DNA of 64,000 nucleotides from assembly GCA_029975165.1 (NCBI GenBank), contig JARKPR010000085.1:1-64000 (forward strand). Direction: 5' to 3'. Positions 25,609-33,265 of the stretch are shown one piece after another (position 1 is the first letter of the stretch; each line of letters starts with the position of its first letter). Under the pieces are notes generated by a model that saw nothing but the letters and a program-made list of their open reading frames with translations, was not told the origin of the DNA and ran no database searches. This stretch comes from Selenomonadales bacterium. GTDB lineage: Bacteria; Bacillota; Negativicutes; Sporomusales; UBA7701. The position numbers were made by a program, and so were the translations under genes.

Positions 25609-26694
25609 GTGCGCAAAATCACCCTCACCGATTTGCAGTCGGGCATGGTAACGGCCGAGCCGATTTTTTCCCGCGGCGGCCGACAGGTACTCATCCAGGC
25701 TGGTAGTCGACTTAATGAACAGATAATCCTCCAGATCCAAAAATGGGACTTACCCTATATTATGATTGTCGATGAAAACGAAGCGGACCTGCTGGCGCCG
25801 CCGCCCGAGAACGACCCGGTACTGGCCGTTCTCCCGGAAACGATGGCCAAGAAAGTGATAAATTTCGCCAACAACCTTGAAGAAACTCTCTATGATACCG
25901 CTGATTTTTTCGAAACCGTGCGTACAACCGGCAACTTCGACATGAAGCTCTGCAGCGAGATAGGCTCCAAAATCGCCCGCAACCTTGTCCAGCCTTCGGA
26001 AGCGATAAACAGTCTGCTGTTCAGAATTTCTGCCAAAGACCACGACTATCTCGAACGCCACTCGGTTTCGGTGGCTGCCTTGGCAGGGATGCTGGCGACT
26101 TGGATGGAACTGGCTCCTGCGGAAATCGAAGCAATTGTCCTCGGCGGCTTCCTTCATGACATCGGCAAGGTCAGGATGCCGCGCAGCCTGATAACGGACA
26201 ACGACCCCACCCCCCAGCGCCAGGAATTGCTCAGGCAACATGTTTTTTTAGCGCACAAACTTCTCAAGGACGTCGCAGATTTCCCCGCCGCCGTATTCGC
26301 TGCCGTCACCCAACACCATGAATACCTGGACGGAAGCGGCTACCCCGCAGCCGTGTCCGGCGACAACATTCACCGGCACGCCCGTGTAGTCACCGTGGCC
26401 AACCGGTTGTGTCACTTTGCCGAAGGCGTCTCAGGACTGAACCCCTTCAAAATGATCGAAACCGTCAAAGGCGAAATGTTCACCATGCTCGACCCGGCCG
26501 TTTGCGACACCTTCGTAAGGAGGATCAGCGACTATCTAATGAACAATCCCGTCAAGCTCGACGACGGGCGCAAGGCAAGAGTCGTATACCTGCCGATGAT
26601 TAACCCGACCTCGCCGGTGCTGAAGACCGAAGACGGCCAATTCGTTGACTTGACGAAGAACAAAGATATCACCATCATCGGTTTGACTTTCTAA
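25609..26694 (+). CDS. HD-GYP domain protein, putative c-di-GMP phosphodiesterase
   Basis: 361 residues starting at GTG behind GAGGAGG. An N-terminal ~100-residue domain of the type often preceding HD-GYP leads into the catalytic domain: ERHSVSVA (~149), LHDIGK (182-187), H211, HHE (236-238) and DGSGYP (241-246). It should hydrolyse c-di-GMP. The conserved metal-ligand aspartate of the RI..VAD motif is N265 here (VVTVANRLCHF), so metal binding and activity may be altered. No receiver domain is present. It may be linked functionally to the nearby pga locus, as PNAG synthesis is c-di-GMP-controlled in other bacteria, but nothing in the sequence proves this. Confidence 0.85.
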   Translation: MRKITLTDLQSGMVTAEPIFSRGGRQVLIQAGSRLNEQIILQIQKWDLPYIMIVDENEADLLAPPPENDPVLAVLPETMAKKVINFANNLEETLYDTADFFETVRTTGNFDMKLCSEIGSKIARNLVQPSEAINSLLFRISAKDHDYLERHSVSVAALAGMLATWMELAPAEIEAIVLGGFLHDIGKVRMPRSLITDNDPTPQRQELLRQHVFLAHKLLKDVADFPAAVFAAVTQHHEYLDGSGYPAAVSGDNIHRHARVVTVANRLCHFAEGVSGLNPFKMIETVKGEMFTMLDPAVCDTFVRRISDYLMNNPVKLDDGRKARVVYLPMINPTSPVLKTEDGQFVDLTKNKDITIIGLTF

Positions 26695-26718
26695 ATAAAT
26701 GCCAATCGTGACGCGCTC

Positions 26719-26747
26719 TTGTCAACCGCGACAACTTGCGATATAAT
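26719..26747 (+). promoter_or_regulatory. Promoter of tRNA-Leu
   Basis: TTGTCA (26719-26724), 17-bp spacer, TATAAT (26742-26747), about 47 bp before the tRNA. A hairpin CCCGGCAG...CTGCCGGG (about 26758-26782) lies between promoter and tRNA and may be a processing signal. Confidence 0.75.
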
Positions 26748-26794
26748 ATAAACGCTGTCCCGGCAGGCCTTTTGCTGCCGGGATATTAATCCGC

Positions 26795-26883
26795 GCCGGA
26801 GTGGCGGAACAGGCAGACGCAACGGACTTAAAATCCGTCGGTCAGCAATGACCGTACCGGTTCGACCCCGGTCTCCGGCACCA
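26795..26883 (+). tRNA. tRNA-Leu (TAA)
   Basis: 89 nt with CCA and a long variable arm (class II tRNA). Acceptor GCCGGAG/CTCCGGC, anticodon loop CTTAAAA with anticodon TAA, T-loop GGTTCGACCCC. Its 3' end adjoins prophage debris, so it served as an integration target. Confidence 0.96.
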
Positions 26884-26884
26884 A

Positions 26885-27188
26885 TGGGATGCAATCAACC
26901 TTGAGAGAAATGTCAAAGGTTTTATCAGGGTTGACGGTTACTTTATCCACGTAGTCTTGAATTATGGCCCGGAGAGTATCCGGGTCATCTTTTTTTATGA
27001 CTTCGGCGTGAGAGCGGGATAATTTCTGCAACTTGATCCTCCGATAACGCTATTGGTCGATTTTGTCCTTAATGTCGGTACCTGAATGTCGGTACCTGCG
27101 ACCGTACCTGTAGAGTTTGGTTTTTACTTCTTTTAGGTTATCAAATTCATCGGCTTCACCATCTTCGATAAGCGAATAGAGGAGGCGG
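26885..27188 (-). pseudogene. Broken C-terminal remnant of a phage serine integrase
   Basis: Two minus-strand frames read as consecutive parts of a large serine recombinase. The first (about 27188-27053) has the coiled-coil RLLYSLIEDGEADEFDNLKE and ends at a stop after DIKDKIDQ. The second (about 27050-26885) has LSRSHAEVIKKDDPDTLRA and VDKVTVNPDKTFDISLKV, then reads into the tRNA-Leu end. A tandem duplication AATGTCGGTACCTG x2 near 27073-27100 lies close to the frame break. The catalytic N-terminus is gone. Confidence 0.75.
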
Positions 27189-27190
27189 TA

Positions 27191-27697
27191 ATGTTGGACT
27201 TGGATAAATTTTTTTACCGTATTTACGAGGGATGGCAGATAAATGTGTTTGTCAGTCTTGTGTTAGTGTGGTTATTCGGCGAGTATACCGCCTCTCTCGG
27301 CGGGCTCCTGTGCCTCGTGTGCCTTGACTGGCTTACAAAATGGGCTGTTCTTAGCAGGCAGGTTGGCAGCTTCTGGACGGCGTGGAAAACCGACGTCATC
27401 AGCAGCCAGGGCATGCGGGACGGATTGAAGAAAATCGTCTGGTACTGCGTGGCGCTGATTGTCGGACATCAACTCTCCTACATCAGCATTGCCGGGTACA
27501 GTCCCGGCAGCGTGGGGACGGAGGTCATATGTACCTACTTGATGGTCATTGAGGCAAAGTCAATTTTGGAAAACCTTCGCGATATGGGCTTCAAGGAGGC
27601 TGGCCCGCTCGTGACAATGCTGGGGCGTAAGCGGGACCAAATAACAGGTGAGCAATCACAAATAGTCACGAAAGGAAACGGACCAAATGACAGATAA
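27191..27697 (+). CDS. Phage holin family protein
   Basis: 168 residues matching the TcdE/Cph1-type holin family (Phage_holin_4). Three to four hydrophobic segments (about 17-45, 75-95 and 105-125) are followed by a charged C-terminus. FGEYTASLGGLLCLVCLDWLTKW is the family's typical stretch. It would form membrane lesions that release a lysin or another protein. A GAGGAGG site precedes the ATG. Next to it are only fragments, so it is a survivor of the prophage at tRNA-Leu, perhaps kept for a host role. Confidence 0.8.
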   Translation: MLDLDKFFYRIYEGWQINVFVSLVLVWLFGEYTASLGGLLCLVCLDWLTKWAVLSRQVGSFWTAWKTDVISSQGMRDGLKKIVWYCVALIVGHQLSYISIAGYSPGSVGTEVICTYLMVIEAKSILENLRDMGFKEAGPLVTMLGRKRDQITGEQSQIVTKGNGPNDR

Positions 27698-27794
27698 GCA
27701 ATTGGCCTACGAAATAGCGTGTGCATCGGCACCGAGGCAACTACTGCAGCATATCCTGTACCAACGCCGGCGATTACCCCTCAATGGGAACTAG
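27687..27794 (+). pseudogene. Truncated ORF after the holin, possible lysin remnant
   Basis: ATG overlaps the holin stop region and opens MTDKQLAYEIACASAP, then stops after 35 codons. Other frames downstream (to about 27990) hold short plausible peptide stretches, such as a run with YPVPTPAITPQWEL. The layout suggests a frameshifted gene, and a lysin would be usual here, but I cannot identify it. Confidence 0.3.
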
Positions 27795-27999
27795 TCAATG
27801 GAAATGATCGGCGGCCGGAAGGATTCATTACTGGCCCTTGGATGGTGGCGACTGCTTCACAGGCCGCACCTACAGCGACATCGAGGCTATAGCGGCGAAA
27901 CTATCGACTATTTCTTGCCGTGTTCGCCCCTGTTGCCGCATTTGCAGGATAATCCCTCAACCGACCGGATATCTGTCCATTTCCGTTACATACAAATCA

Positions 28000-28042
28000 A
28001 CGGCTCCCGGGTTTTTGACCTGGGAGCCGTCTTTCGTTTTTC
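28000..28042. terminator. Strong terminator hairpin, probably bidirectional
   Basis: ACGGCTCCC (28000-28008) pairs with GGGAGCCGT (28022-28030), extended by GG/CC inside, followed by CTTTCGTTTTT on the plus strand. It ends the prophage remnant and could serve the minus-strand amidohydrolase gene ending at 28090. Confidence 0.7.
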
Positions 28043-28089
28043 TATCATGTATCTAACGGTTTTTGCGGCAGCGAAATTTCGTCTTCCCG

Positions 28090-29685
28090 TTACTGCTCGT
28101 ATACCACCTTGCCGCCGCAGACGGTGCACAACACTTTGGCCGCCGCGATCTCCTCCGGGGGAAGGACGAAAATATCATGTGACAAAACGACGAAATCGGC
28201 CGACTTTCCTGGGGCCAAGACGCCTTTGTCCGCCTCCGCGAACTCCGCGTACGCCGCCGCCGCCGTATAGGCGCGGACCGCCTCCGCGACGCCGATGCGC
28301 TGTTCAGGGTGCCACCCTTCAGGGGAATATCCCACGCCGAGGCGGCGGGTAACGGCCGCCTGGATGCCGGCGAGCGGATCCAGCGAAGCAACCGGCCAGT
28401 CGCTGCCGAACGCCAGTATGACTCCGGCGTCGAGCAGGGACCGGAAGGGATAGGCGAATTTTGCCCGCTCGGCGCCGATGCGCCTTTCCGCCCAGCGGCC
28501 GTCGTCGACGACATGGCTGGGCTGCACGGCGGCAATCACCCCCAACGCCGCCATCCGGGCAATATCGGCGACGGCGAGATGCTGGGCGTGCTCGACGCGG
28601 AAGCGGCGGTCGCGGGCGCCGTTTCTGGCCGCGACTGCGGTGAATACGTCCAGAAGGATGCTGTTGGCCCGGTCGCCGATGGCGTGCACGGCAGCCTGCA
28701 GTCCGGCGCCGTCGGCCACGGCGAGCTGGTTCGCCAGTTCGGCCGGCTGGTGCATCAAAAGGCCGCGGTTATCCGGCTCATCGTCGTAAGGGGCGAAGAA
28801 AAGGGCGGTTGCCGAACCCAGCGATCCGTCGACAAAACTCTTTACGCCCCCCAGCCTGAGCCATTCGTCCTGTATCCCGCCGGGGGCTTGACGGTCGGCG
28901 CTCCATTCGGCCAGCGGCATGCGGACGCAAAGCCGCACCGTCATCTCCCGCCGCTCGCGGAAAGCCTGGAAAATCCGCCAGTTTTCCCATGTTTCCCCCA
29001 CCGCCATATCCTGCAGGGAAGTGACGCCGAGCGAAGCGGCCAGCGCGGCGGCTTTCGCCACGGCGGCCAGCGAATCGTCCGCACTGGGCGGCGGAATTGC
29101 GCGCCGGACAAGGTCGAGAGCCGCATCCTTCAGGATCCCCGTAGGTTCGCCGTTCGGCCGACGCACGATCGCGCCGCCGACCGGGTCGGGCATCGCGGCC
29201 GTTACCCCCGCCAGCGACAGGGCGGCGCTGTTGGCCAGCCCCATATGCAGGTCGCTGCGGGTGACGAAAACCGGTGTCGCCGGCGTATATGGATCGATGT
29301 CTTCTTTCGCCGGCAGGCGCTTGTCCGGCCAGGCGCCATCGTCCCAGTTGCCGCCTGTCAGCCATTTTCCCGGCGGTAGTGCGTGGGCGCGGGCCGCAAC
29401 AAGTGCGGCGAACTCGACCATACTGCGGGCGCCGCGCAGATCGGCGCTTAAAAGCTGGTAGCCGCCCAGGAGCAGGTGGGCGTGGCTATCATTGAAGCCC
29501 GGCAGGACAAGGTTGCCGGCGGCATCGATTTCTTTTGTGGCGGCACCGATAAACGGGGCAACATCCGCCATACTACCGACCGCCAGGATTCTGTCCCCAC
29601 GGACGGCGATGGCCTGGTGGCGGCCGGCTGGCCCGGTGCCGGACCAAACGGCGGCATTCGTTACGACAAGGCTGGCATGAGCCAC
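28090..29685 (-). CDS. YtcJ-like metal-dependent amidohydrolase
   Basis: About 531 residues from a GTG at 29685 behind GGAGG (the frame is open 15 codons further). Features of the amidohydrolase_3 family: N-terminal beta-sandwich, LPGFNDSHAHLLLGG (HxH metal ligands), MHQPAEL then AAVHAIGDRANS, VEHAQHL and the C-terminal AFGSDWPVASLDP aspartate. No signal peptide. Family members hydrolyse C-N bonds in cyclic amides or N-acyl compounds; the substrate cannot be told. It stands alone, opposite to its neighbours. Confidence 0.85.
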   Translation of the reverse strand: MAHASLVVTNAAVWSGTGPAGRHQAIAVRGDRILAVGSMADVAPFIGAATKEIDAAGNLVLPGFNDSHAHLLLGGYQLLSADLRGARSMVEFAALVAARAHALPPGKWLTGGNWDDGAWPDKRLPAKEDIDPYTPATPVFVTRSDLHMGLANSAALSLAGVTAAMPDPVGGAIVRRPNGEPTGILKDAALDLVRRAIPPPSADDSLAAVAKAAALAASLGVTSLQDMAVGETWENWRIFQAFRERREMTVRLCVRMPLAEWSADRQAPGGIQDEWLRLGGVKSFVDGSLGSATALFFAPYDDEPDNRGLLMHQPAELANQLAVADGAGLQAAVHAIGDRANSILLDVFTAVAARNGARDRRFRVEHAQHLAVADIARMAALGVIAAVQPSHVVDDGRWAERRIGAERAKFAYPFRSLLDAGVILAFGSDWPVASLDPLAGIQAAVTRRLGVGYSPEGWHPEQRIGVAEAVRAYTAAAAYAEFAEADKGVLAPGKSADFVVLSHDIFVLPPEEIAAAKVLCTVCGGKVVYEQ

Positions 29686-29785
29686 GCTAAAACCTCCAGT
29701 ATGTCTTCCGGTTATAAGATACCACGCCACCGGCGGGTCAGCAACACGGCTGCTTAAAATAAGGGAAAAAAATTATCCTTCGATA

Positions 29786-29814
29786 TTGACAAAGGACCGC
29801 TTTATATTTACAAT
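29786..29814 (+). promoter_or_regulatory. Predicted promoter of a short transcript
   Basis: TTGACA (29786-29791), exact 17-bp spacer, TACAAT (29809-29814). No gene starts within 140 bp, but a terminator hairpin follows 30 bp later. Confidence 0.6.
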
Positions 29815-29819
29815 GAATA

Positions 29820-29886
29820 CATATTAATATACGGTTAAGTCAAAGAGGACTTCCTAAGCTGTTAGGAGGTCCTTTGCGCTTTTTCC
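29820..29886 (+). ncRNA. Candidate small RNA of about 65 nt
   Basis: A transcript from the promoter at 29786-29814 would start near 29821 and meet the stem AGGACTTCCTAA (29846-29857)/TTAGGAGGTCCT (29862-29873), loop GCTG, with a T-run near 29880-29885. The hairpin buries a perfect AGGAGGT, so it could also be an attenuator leader. No known RNA family recognised. Confidence 0.4.
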
Positions 29887-29960
29887 GGCCACTATTGACA
29901 AGATGGATTTTTTTGTAGGCTGATGCCGGAAAGTACGAAAAATAGCAGGGGGGATTGACA

Positions 29961-30074
29961 GTGAGTTTAACAAATGAAGAGTTCACCCAGATGCCCCTTT
30001 ATTGGCAAATCGTTGCTTTACTGCAGCTTTGGGCAGGCTGCGAGAGCGATAGCCAGGTTGGGGCAGGCCGCTAG
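29961..30074 (+). CDS. Possible 37-residue protein
   Basis: A GTG start lies 8 bp after GGGGGG and opens SLTNEEFTQMPLYWQIVALLQLWAGCE..., stopping at 30074. The ribosome-binding site is good but the peptide is short and not recognised. It could be a truncated gene. The rest of 30075-30405 holds no gene I can support; it is the upstream region of the glutamine synthetase homologue. Confidence 0.3.
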   Translation: MSLTNEEFTQMPLYWQIVALLQLWAGCESDSQVGAGR

Positions 30075-30405
30075 AATACGAAGACAAAAGTTGATAAATC
30101 TTGGCGCTGATGCCGCATACGCCCTGAGTTCAACCCCGCGCGTGCGCGGCCCTATTTTATATTAAATCAGAGATAGGGGAGGGATACTCCACCAATCCTA
30201 AAACCAAGCGGATCGAATCCCGACTATATTTCGATTGCCGGCCGGTTACATTCCTAAGCGCTCATCGCCAGGAGCGTTCACATTTTGTAAAAAAAGGGGG
30301 CAATTTCAGAATAATTATATTTATGCAGACGCCAGGATAATCAAACTTGATGTGTAATACAATAAAAATGCATTTCCCTGAATTTATTTGAGAGGTGGAT
30401 TCTCT

Positions 30406-32298
30406 ATGTCAAAAGATTTGCTTTATTACATCCCGGCAGGTAAATATACCAACGAACAACTGGTACACTTGCTAAAAAATCACCCGGAAATCAAATTCGT
30501 ATCCCTGGTCGGCGTGGACTTGGCCGGCAACGACACCGACGAAAAGGTTCCTATCAACCTTTTCTTGAAAGACGTCGAAAAGTTTTTCCTCGGCGGCGCG
30601 GTCGAGACGGATGGGTCGTCCGTCGTCCTCACCGGCGTGGCCACCCTTAACAACGCCAAAGTCGACATGATTGGCGACCCCAACGTCAACTGGTTCGTCG
30701 ACTACAACTGGGAAAATATCGACGAAGAAACCGGCAAGCCGGTCGGCAGTCTGCGCATCCCTTGTTTTCTGGTCCATAATGGCCTGAAGGTCGACTCCCG
30801 GTCCATCTTGGCGCAGAGCCTGGAATACGTTAAAGGGGAGATTACCGGCCTGCTGAAAAAGGCCGGCAAAGTCTCCGGCCTCGAGCACCTCGACCCCGCC
30901 GAGATCGACGACATCGTCTTCACGGTCGGCACCGAGCTTGAATTCTGGGTGAAAACGCCGGACGAAGCCGCCGAAGTCGAAGAACTGTCCGCCACCCAGG
31001 TCATGCAGGAAAACTACTGGGCCCGGGCCCGCGGTCAGGCCCGCACTGCTCTGGAAAACGCGATAATCATGCTTGGCAGGTATGGCCTCGAACCCGAGAT
31101 GGGCCATAAGGAAGTCGGCGGCCTCAAAGCCCGCATCGGCGAATCCGGCAGCCTCGCCCATGTCGTCGAACAGATGGAAATCGACTGGCGTTTCGCCAAT
31201 GCCATGCAGGCGGCCGACAACGAACTTCAGGCCCGGATCACCGTCAAGGAAGTATTCCGTGAAAACGGCCTCGAGGTAACCTTCAAAGCCAAGCCGATCA
31301 TCGGCGTCGCCGGCAGCGGCGAACACACCCACGTCGGTATCGCCGCCAAGCTCAAATCCGGCAAGATCGTCAACCTATTCGCTCCCGGCGACATGAAGGG
31401 CGACTTCCTCAGCGCGGTCGGCTACGGCGCCATCATGGGCCTGCTGAAAAACTACGAGGTCGTCAATCCCTTCGTATCAGCCACCAACGACTCCCTCAAC
31501 CGCCTCAAGCCCGGCTTCGAGGCCCCGGTGTGCATCGTCACTTCGCTTGGCCACAGCCCGGCCGTGCCGTCCCGCAACCGCACCATTCTCGCCGGCCTGG
31601 TCCGCGACATCAACAACCCGCTGGCCACCCGCTTCGAAGTGCGCGCCCCGAATCCCTTCACCAACACCTACATCGCCGTTTCCGCCTTCTATCTCGCCAT
31701 GCTCGACGGCATCAAAGCCGCCGTCGGCGCCGGCAAGACCACCAAAGAGCTTGAAGCCGAGTTGTCCAAAGAACCGGAAGCCGCGGGCTTCTATCTCGAA
31801 AAAGGCCGCGCGTACCGCAGCGAGCACGATGTATTCGAAGACTACACCGCCGAGGAACGCGACCGCCTCTTCAGCAAACCGCCGGCCACCGTATGGGAAA
31901 ACATGCTCAACATCGCGAAGTACCCGGACAAGGTCGCTGCCCTGACCGCCGGCAACGCCTTCCGCAAAGAGCTCATCGACGCCTTCGTCGCCGGGGCGCT
32001 GCTCCGCTGGCGGACCGAACTGGCCAACAGGATCATCGCCGAGAACTGCGAGATAATCAAAGACTGCAAACCCAACCACGACGCCAAGGACGAAGTCGAT
32101 GCGAAAGCCTGGCAGAAGGTCGACGACCTGCGCCGCTATCTCGCCAAGGACAACGCCGCCAAGAGCCTTTTCAGCCGCATCCGGGAAGCGGTCGATGCCG
32201 GTGATTATGCTGCCGCGTCCAACCTGCAGATCGAGATGGCCGAGAAAATCGGCGAGCTTAAAGCCGCCTACGCCCAGTACAAACGCAACATAATATAA
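30406..32298 (+). CDS. Glutamine synthetase family protein, long form
   Basis: 630 residues from the ATG at 30406, behind GAGAGGTG. The N-terminal beta-grasp domain (FVSLVGVDLAGNDTDEKVPI, ~30-50) and catalytic domain are present: VGTELEFWV (Glu metal ligands), GSGEHTHVGI (the His loop), PSRNRTI and RFEVRAPNPFTNTYIAVSAFYLAMLDGI. A helical C-terminal extension of ~150 residues has no match in ordinary type I enzymes (~450 residues), and the protein is shorter than type III (~700). It should ligate ammonia or an amine to glutamate using ATP, but the substrate may differ. A terminator follows, then an Lrp/AsnC regulator gene, a likely controller. Confidence 0.8.
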   Translation: MSKDLLYYIPAGKYTNEQLVHLLKNHPEIKFVSLVGVDLAGNDTDEKVPINLFLKDVEKFFLGGAVETDGSSVVLTGVATLNNAKVDMIGDPNVNWFVDYNWENIDEETGKPVGSLRIPCFLVHNGLKVDSRSILAQSLEYVKGEITGLLKKAGKVSGLEHLDPAEIDDIVFTVGTELEFWVKTPDEAAEVEELSATQVMQENYWARARGQARTALENAIIMLGRYGLEPEMGHKEVGGLKARIGESGSLAHVVEQMEIDWRFANAMQAADNELQARITVKEVFRENGLEVTFKAKPIIGVAGSGEHTHVGIAAKLKSGKIVNLFAPGDMKGDFLSAVGYGAIMGLLKNYEVVNPFVSATNDSLNRLKPGFEAPVCIVTSLGHSPAVPSRNRTILAGLVRDINNPLATRFEVRAPNPFTNTYIAVSAFYLAMLDGIKAAVGAGKTTKELEAELSKEPEAAGFYLEKGRAYRSEHDVFEDYTAEERDRLFSKPPATVWENMLNIAKYPDKVAALTAGNAFRKELIDAFVAGALLRWRTELANRIIAENCEIIKDCKPNHDAKDEVDAKAWQKVDDLRRYLAKDNAAKSLFSRIREAVDAGDYAAASNLQIEMAEKIGELKAAYAQYKRNII

Positions 32299-32318
32299 CG
32301 TTTTTCCCAAGAAGCGCG

Positions 32319-32352
32319 AATCCCCCGGCATTAGGCCGGGGGATTTAACTTT
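32319..32352 (+). terminator. Terminator of the glutamine synthetase homologue
   Basis: AATCCCCCGGC (32319-32329) pairs with GCCGGGGGATT (32335-32345), followed by TAACTTTTTT. Confidence 0.88.
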
Positions 32353-32427
32353 TTTGGTAAAAATTACTTGAAATCAATAATCAATTAACCTAAAATGGTA
32401 TTTGGAATAATCTTTCTGAGGTGAAGC

Positions 32428-32862
32428 ATGGACAATATCGACTTGAAAATTATCGATATCCTTCAGGCTGATGGCCGGATAACCATGAAAGAGCTCGGCC
32501 AGCGCGTCGGCCTGACGAGTCCGGCGACCATCGAACGGGTCAAGAAACTGGAAGACGGCGGCATCATCGGCGGTTACCGGGCCGACATCAACATCGCCCA
32601 AGCCGGCCTGCCGGTGCGCGCTTTCATCCTCGTCATCACCCCTAGCCAATCAGGCGAACAATTCGTCGACTTTGTCCGCCGTCATCCCAGCCTGCTCGAA
32701 TGCCATCGTCTGGCCGGCAGCGCCGCTTACCTTGTCGGCGCGGCCGTAGCCAACACCGCGGCCCTTGAGAAGGTGCTCGACGAACTGGCGCCTTTCGGCC
32801 GGACCGAAACCTATCTTGTCCTTTCCAGCCCCGTAGCCAATAAAAAGATCAATCTAGCTTGA
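32428..32862 (+). CDS. Lrp/AsnC family transcriptional regulator
   Basis: 144 residues. The N-terminal winged helix begins DNIDLKIIDILQADGRITMKELGQRVGLTSPATIERVKKLEDGGII, almost the family consensus. The C-terminal RAM domain (FILVITPS..., SLLECHRLAGSAAYLVGAAV) binds amino-acid effectors. It probably senses an amino acid and regulates itself and its neighbour, the glutamine synthetase homologue. The gap between the two genes is A/T-rich and could hold its operator. Confidence 0.9.
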   Translation: MDNIDLKIIDILQADGRITMKELGQRVGLTSPATIERVKKLEDGGIIGGYRADINIAQAGLPVRAFILVITPSQSGEQFVDFVRRHPSLLECHRLAGSAAYLVGAAVANTAALEKVLDELAPFGRTETYLVLSSPVANKKINLA

Positions 32863-32873
32863 TAAACAACATA

Positions 32874-32906
32874 CAACCCCGGAGCAAACGAGACGCTCCG
32901 GGGTTG
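32874..32906. terminator. Perfect 12-bp hairpin downstream of the lrp-like gene
   Basis: CAACCCCGGAGC (32874-32885) pairs with GCTCCGGGGTTG (32895-32906). It has no T-run on either strand, so it may only protect the 3' end; the true terminator follows at 32928. Confidence 0.5.
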
Positions 32907-32910
32907 CAGC

Positions 32911-33066
32911 TTAGAATTCATCCGCCTCGCCGCCTTTTGTGGGGCGGCGTTTTTTGCTGTTGACGTCAAACGTCTCTTCTGGCTCGATCCCGCCGCAATG
33001 GGCGTAGCCGCGCAACTCCCGGTAGCCTGTCGCGTACTTGTCCATGCAGGGATCTTCGTTAGCCAC
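32911..33066 (-). CDS. Doubtful small ORF opposite the lrp-like terminator
   Basis: A minus-strand frame contains CMDKYATGYRELRGYAHCGG and ends KKRRPTKGGEADEF. It is open back to about 33160 with no start codon; GTG at 33066 or ATG at 33045 are possible starts, both without a clear ribosome-binding site. It could be a small protein or the tail of a lost gene. Its 3' part is also the hairpin that terminates the opposite gene. Confidence 0.25.
   Translation of the reverse strand: MANEDPCMDKYATGYRELRGYAHCGGIEPEETFDVNSKKRRPTKGGEADEF
32928..32955 (+). terminator. Terminator of the lrp-like gene
   Basis: CGCCGCC (32928-32934) pairs with GGCGGCG (32943-32949), followed by six T residues. Confidence 0.8.
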
Positions 33067-33265
33067 TCGAGGCGGAGAAGGCCTTTGGCCGCGAAGACGG
33101 GCGTATTCATTCTCTACAAAATGCTCATATTTAACCTTGAATAATACCTTACATCCCTACTATAAACATATTCTGTCCCGCGACAGGCGAAAGGAATTCT
33201 CCGGTAGCGGGCCGTATTTGGTAAAGTGGTAAACGCTTCCGCCCAAACGGGGCAAAGGTGATAAT

